Below are positions 60,645-64,000 of a stretch of DNA of 64,000 bases, piece after piece. How positions within the stretch are numbered: the first letter of the stretch is position 1; each line of letters begins with the position of its first letter. Origin of the DNA: Paulinella micropora. Its lineage: Eukaryota; Cercozoa; Imbricatea; Euglyphida; Paulinellidae. The position numbers and the translations under genes are program-made. Location of the stretch: NCBI GenBank assembly GCA_019918135.1, contig WBZZ01000074.1:41001-105000 (forward strand), in the 5' to 3' direction. A model generated the notes under the pieces. That model did not search any database, was not told where the DNA came from, and saw only the letters and a program-made list of their open reading frames with translations.

Positions 60645-61805
60645 ATGTTTCCCATGTACGGAGAAACACCCTACTGCAATGTGTACGTGGACAACGTGAC
60701 GGGCTTGCTACGCAACTACTGGATCAAGACAAGGATTCAAGACTGTACTCTACAACAGCTGAAGAGACTACAAGCGTGGTCTGAAACACAGACTGGAAAC
60801 AGAATGAAGAAGTTCCGGACTGACAAGGAGTGGATTGCAACGAGTATTCAAGACCACCTCAAGGAGACAAGGAGTCAAGACTGTACTCTACAACAGCTGA
60901 AGAGACTACAAGCGTGGTCTGAAACACAGACTGGAAACAGAATGAAGAAGTTCCGGACTGACAAGGAGTGGATTGCAACGAGTATTCAAGACCACCTCAA
61001 GGAGACAGGGGTTGAACGTCATCTGCCGGTCCGGAATGACCCAAACAAGGACGCGTACGCAGAGGCTGGGATAAAGCTGGTGTTTGGGCTTGCAACGACG
61101 CTGCTGGTAGCTAGGTCAGTGCCAGTGTACTTCCTACCACTGGCAGTGAACTGTGCTGTCTTCCTACTGAACATGCAAGGGCGAGCTGGGGCGACCGAAT
61201 CGAGGCACGAGGCGTTCTACGGAAGACCACCCCCACACTTCTCGGTGGCATTCCCGTTTGGATGTCTCTGCGTCATCTACAAAGGTGGGAAAAAGGGAGA
61301 AGAAAAGGGGGAGCCTGGGGTCTTTTTGGGGGTGGACGTCGAGCAATCTGCCTATGTTGTGTGGAGCTTCTACGACAGACGACTCAAGCTAACGGCTGAT
61401 ATGGTGGTTCGCGACCCTACGTCTTATGGATGGCCAACGTTGTACCCGAAAAGCGGGTTGGCGACGTCGCTTCAGCGCTCGTTTCACAACACTGGGGTCG
61501 TAGTACGGGAAAAATGTGGAGAAGCTGACGAAAATCCCGGGAAAATTTTCACCGATGATGAATGGGAAGTTTTACTCGAAGTGACTGACAACGTTGTCAA
61601 ACCGGAACGGGAAGTGGCTGATTCTACGGCTACCAGTGCAATGCAGGTGACGGACTCGGATGTGGGCGTCACTGGTGAAGAAGCTGGTGTTGTTCGACTG
61701 TTCCAAGGGGACGAAGGGGTCTTGGACGTTGGTCGTGGGGGAGCTTCGACTGTGGCTGAAGTCAAGGCTGCGGGGAGTGGGAGACCCTCCCTCTCTGCGT
61801 CCTAG
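60645..61805 (+). pseudogene. Copia-3 integrase core with 138-bp in-frame duplication
   Basis: YCNVYVDNVTGLLRNYW begins the core. The block with FRTDKEWIATSIQDHLKET occurs twice because of a tandem duplication at about 60,737-61,012, so the second catalytic Asp and its surroundings are present in two copies. NDPNKDAYAEAGIKLV supplies the Glu. The C-terminal part (SRHEAFYGRPPPHFS) is typical of copia. Such a duplication would be expected to disturb the active-site fold. Confidence 0.8.
60737..61012 (+). repeat. 138-bp tandem duplication in Copia-3 integrase
   Basis: Units begin TCAAGACTGTACTC at 60,737 and 60,875, nearly identical. Copia-1 has only one copy at this place. Confidence 0.92.
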
Positions 61806-63523
61806 CCCCGAAAACAAGAGGAATAGAAATGGGGTTCCGGTTGCTTGGGACGGGGCGGCAGTGTCTGCGACCAACATCGTAAACCAACCTCGCAACAGGG
61901 AAAAAACCAGGCCAGTGAATTTCCGGTCTGGGGCGTTCCTGGTGACCGTAGTACTACCTGTTCCGTATCGAGAGGCAACAGCCTCGGGAAGGTTCAACGA
62001 ATCCAGATTCGCCGACATAGATAAGCATCTGAGGTTGGGCGCAATTGTTGAGAAACATGTCTCGGAAAAGCCGCCAGGGGAGCCTCTGGTGCCCACCAGA
62101 TTCGTGGATTTCGAGAAAAGGGAATCGCTGGATGGGCCAATGGTGGAGGTTAAGTCTAGGATTGCGGGAATTGGTTTCTGCAGCCCTCGTGGCAGTACGA
62201 CCGAGTGGATCTTCCGACGTGCCGGGTCAAGCGGTATGGATGACGTGCGCATTGGCGGTGCTGCATGATATGCGCATCTTCAGCGTAGATGAAGAGAGTG
62301 CGTTCCCGAACATGAAGCTTCGAATTTCAGTTTGGCTGAAGCCTCCGGCGGGGTATGTGCCCCCGAACACTGTATGGGAGGCGATTGGCGGCGTGAACGG
62401 GTTAACATACTTCGATCTGCTCCCATCCGTTGCCACAGCATGGATGCTATCATCCACATGGTACGTCAGTATCTCCTTCTTCTTTGTTTCCTCGTCCACC
62501 CTTGCGAATACCACCGGGTCAATGATGCTCTGGCTAAAGCCTAACTTTTTCTGAGTTGGTATGACCCTGTCATTCCAGTAGACATGACCGGATGGCTTCG
62601 AACTGCTCAACAAGGAGTGGGGCAATGTCAAGGACCTTGGGCCAGTCAAGGAGTTCTTGTCGATTGAGTTCGAGATGAAGCGAGTGGGGGGTGTCTTCTC
62701 GATTACGTTGTACCAAAGGCAATGTATTGACACATTGCTGTCAAGATTCAAGCTTAGCAATGGGCGCTCGTGGATGCAGGCGAAGACGCCTTGGGTACCG
62801 GATGGATCCAAGATGGTCCCCGTAATGGTGCAGTACGAACCACAGGAAATAGTAGGTAGCTACATCTACCTCAAAGCGATTGTGCCGGAGGCGACGCTGC
62901 CGATCGCGTGTATTGCGGAGCATCAAGCGGACAAGGGTAAGTTCGACTACTGTGCAGCTGAGCAGCTGCTCCGGTATTTTCTGCACGTCAGAGATAGAGG
63001 AGTGCGGTTCTCTTCGGATGGCAATCGTACTTTAGAGGCGGATTCGGACTCGTCTTTGGGCAACGGGCAGAAGATGTACTCAAGAACTGGTGGGGTGGTG
63101 TTTTTGGCTCGTGGGCCGGTCACAGTGCGAGCTACAACGCAGAAGCACCTGGCGACTGGCACGCAGGAGAGCGAGACCTACGCGGCGTCGGAAGTACTGC
63201 ATGATATCGAGTCAGTGAGAAACCTGTTGCGGTCGATGCCATGGTCGGATGACAACCCGCTGAAGAAGGAGTTGTTTGAGGTTCCGAAGCTGAAGGTGGA
63301 CAACCAAGCGACTGTAAGTACGGCGCCGAATTCGGTGTTTGCGAAGCGACTCCGGTACATTGCGCCTCGGCACTACCATCTGACAGAAGCGATACGGAAG
63401 GGGGAGGTTGAGGTCACCTGGACGCCGTCTGAAGCTAATAGGGCGGACATATTGTCAAAGCGTATTGCTAGTCCATTGGTGTTCAAAAGAGGAGCGGACC
63501 GACTGACGGGACATTCTAATTGA
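61806..63523 (+). pseudogene. Copia-3 reverse transcriptase and RNase H, RT interrupted by inversion
   Basis: RT starts with ESRFADIDKHLRLGAIVEKH near 61,990; motif A (FSVDEESAFPNMKLRI) is near 62,285. The next part is inverted at 62,404-62,599, so the catalytic HVDD box is encoded on the minus strand. From 62,657 the plus frame resumes (YQRQCIDTLLSRFKLSNGR) and RNase H is intact to the end: ADSDSSLGNGQKMYSRTGG, GTQESETYAASEVLHDIES and VDNQATVSTAPNSVF. The RNase H frame ends at 63,523. Confidence 0.85.
62404..62599 (-). other. 196-bp micro-inversion in Copia-3 RT
   Basis: Compared with Copia-1 (24,222-24,420), this block reads in reverse complement and encodes KPSGHVYWNDRVIPTQ to TYHVDDSIHAVAT on the minus strand. 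Both breakpoints fall at TTGAA in the inferred original order. Confidence 0.9.
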
Positions 63524-63603
63524 CTTATACCTTTACGTCTTTTCTTCCGTGAAGTGTAGGATAAAAGTTAGTTAGTATTAACGTCCTATTGAATTAGGGG
63601 GAG

Positions 63604-63902
63604 CTTTGTACCAACTTCTTTCATAGAATAGAATTGGTTAATATAATTCGATAGGCTGTATTAGTTCACAATTGAGGACTTTAAGTTTATTGTTTGGACT
63701 GACGCTAGACAAATGGACTCATTTAATTTCGGTAAGACTGAACATGACATTTGTAGTTGTCAGGTCAGAGCATGCGTTTGTAAAGCGCGCCGATTTGTAC
63801 CTCAATCTGTGTATTAGTAAAGTATCTCAGATTTGACAAATCAAGCAAGTCACTAAGCGCTCCGGTACTGAACACCGTTCCGACTCAAGTATTAATATAA
63901 AG
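63604..63902 (+). repeat. Copia-3 3' LTR
   Basis: Same 299-bp LTR as 57,583-57,881 with six differences. Followed by the TCTAG target duplicate. Confidence 0.92.
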
Positions 63903-64000
63903 TCTAGCATATCTCCTCGTAAAGCTAACCTTGACTTAATGAATTTACGTCCCTTTTCGTCTAGTTTGACTTTTTGTACCCACGTTAGTCTCACTACTTT
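63903..64000 (-). pseudogene. Copia-4 RT fragment on the far side of Copia-3
   Basis: The minus strand is open and encodes VRLTWVQKVKLDEKGRKF then a KSRLALRGD segment, the conserved start of copia RT. It joins in frame with the RT at 57,582 once Copia-3 and one TCTAG are ignored. Confidence 0.85.

Larger units (their letters stand above)
57578..63907 (+). mobile_element. Copia-3: complete Ty1/copia element with 5-bp target duplication
   Basis: LTRs of 299 bp lie at 57,583-57,881 and 63,604-63,902, flanked by TCTAG at 57,578-57,582 and 63,903-63,907. I count six differences between the LTRs (about 2 percent), so insertion is fairly recent. It belongs to the Copia-1 family. The 3' polypurine tract is TTAGGGGGAG. 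Internal frames are broken in several places, including an inverted segment in RT. Confidence 0.93.

Overview
The window is eukaryotic nuclear DNA, most likely from an alga or another protist. It holds GT-AG introns inside coding sequence, Ty1/copia LTR retrotransposons, tRNA-derived SINEs, long microsatellites and an integrated polinton-like virus (PLV). I cannot name the species from sequence alone. Codon use in the best-preserved reading frames fits the standard genetic code.

Positions 1 to about 20,578 are an AT-rich PLV provirus whose left end lies outside the window. It carries a retroviral-type integrase, two GIY-YIG proteins, a fibre with a lectin-like domain and an S74 chaperone, a membrane protein, an A32-like packaging ATPase, an adenain-like maturation protease, a penton-like minor capsid protein, the major capsid protein, a second receptor-binding protein, a lipase, a fused family B polymerase-SF1 helicase, and several small zinc-finger proteins. 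Virion genes sit mostly on the plus strand and replication and integration genes on the minus strand. At least nine of its genes carry frameshifts or in-frame stops, so the copy is either decaying, poorly polished in assembly, or both. Several virion genes share a hairpin between an ATATAG box and the start codon; the hairpin arms covary between copies.

Positions 20,579 to 33,652 are two nested Ty1/copia elements. Copia-1 (20,579-25,721) lacks its 5' half in this window and abuts the PLV inside what should be its gag/zinc-knuckle region. Its 3' LTR ends inside the 5' LTR of Copia-2 (25,722-33,652). The simplest reading is PLV inside Copia-1 inside Copia-2, with the missing left halves beyond position 1. 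A further copy of the Copia-1 family, Copia-3 (57,583-63,902), is complete with both LTRs and a TCTAG target duplication, and it sits inside the reverse transcriptase of a minus-strand element, Copia-4. Both plus-strand Copia families carry a MYND-type zinc finger between gag and protease, which is unusual.

Positions 33,653 to 42,600 hold a degraded minus-strand gag-protease retroelement, a three-copy 227-bp tandem array derived from an LTR/polypurine-tract junction, and stretches with no recognisable gene. Positions 42,600 to 52,720 are a repeat-rich host segment: a Tnp2-like (CACTA-type) transposase remnant on the minus strand, a gene for a charged low-complexity protein, a multi-exon zinc-finger gene, five tRNA-derived SINEs chained through (AAT)n tails, and seven arrays of a 16-bp palindrome with a period near 19 bp, several of them in introns. 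Positions 52,720 to 55,670 are G/T-skewed non-coding DNA followed by LTR-like sequence and the 3' end of Copia-4.
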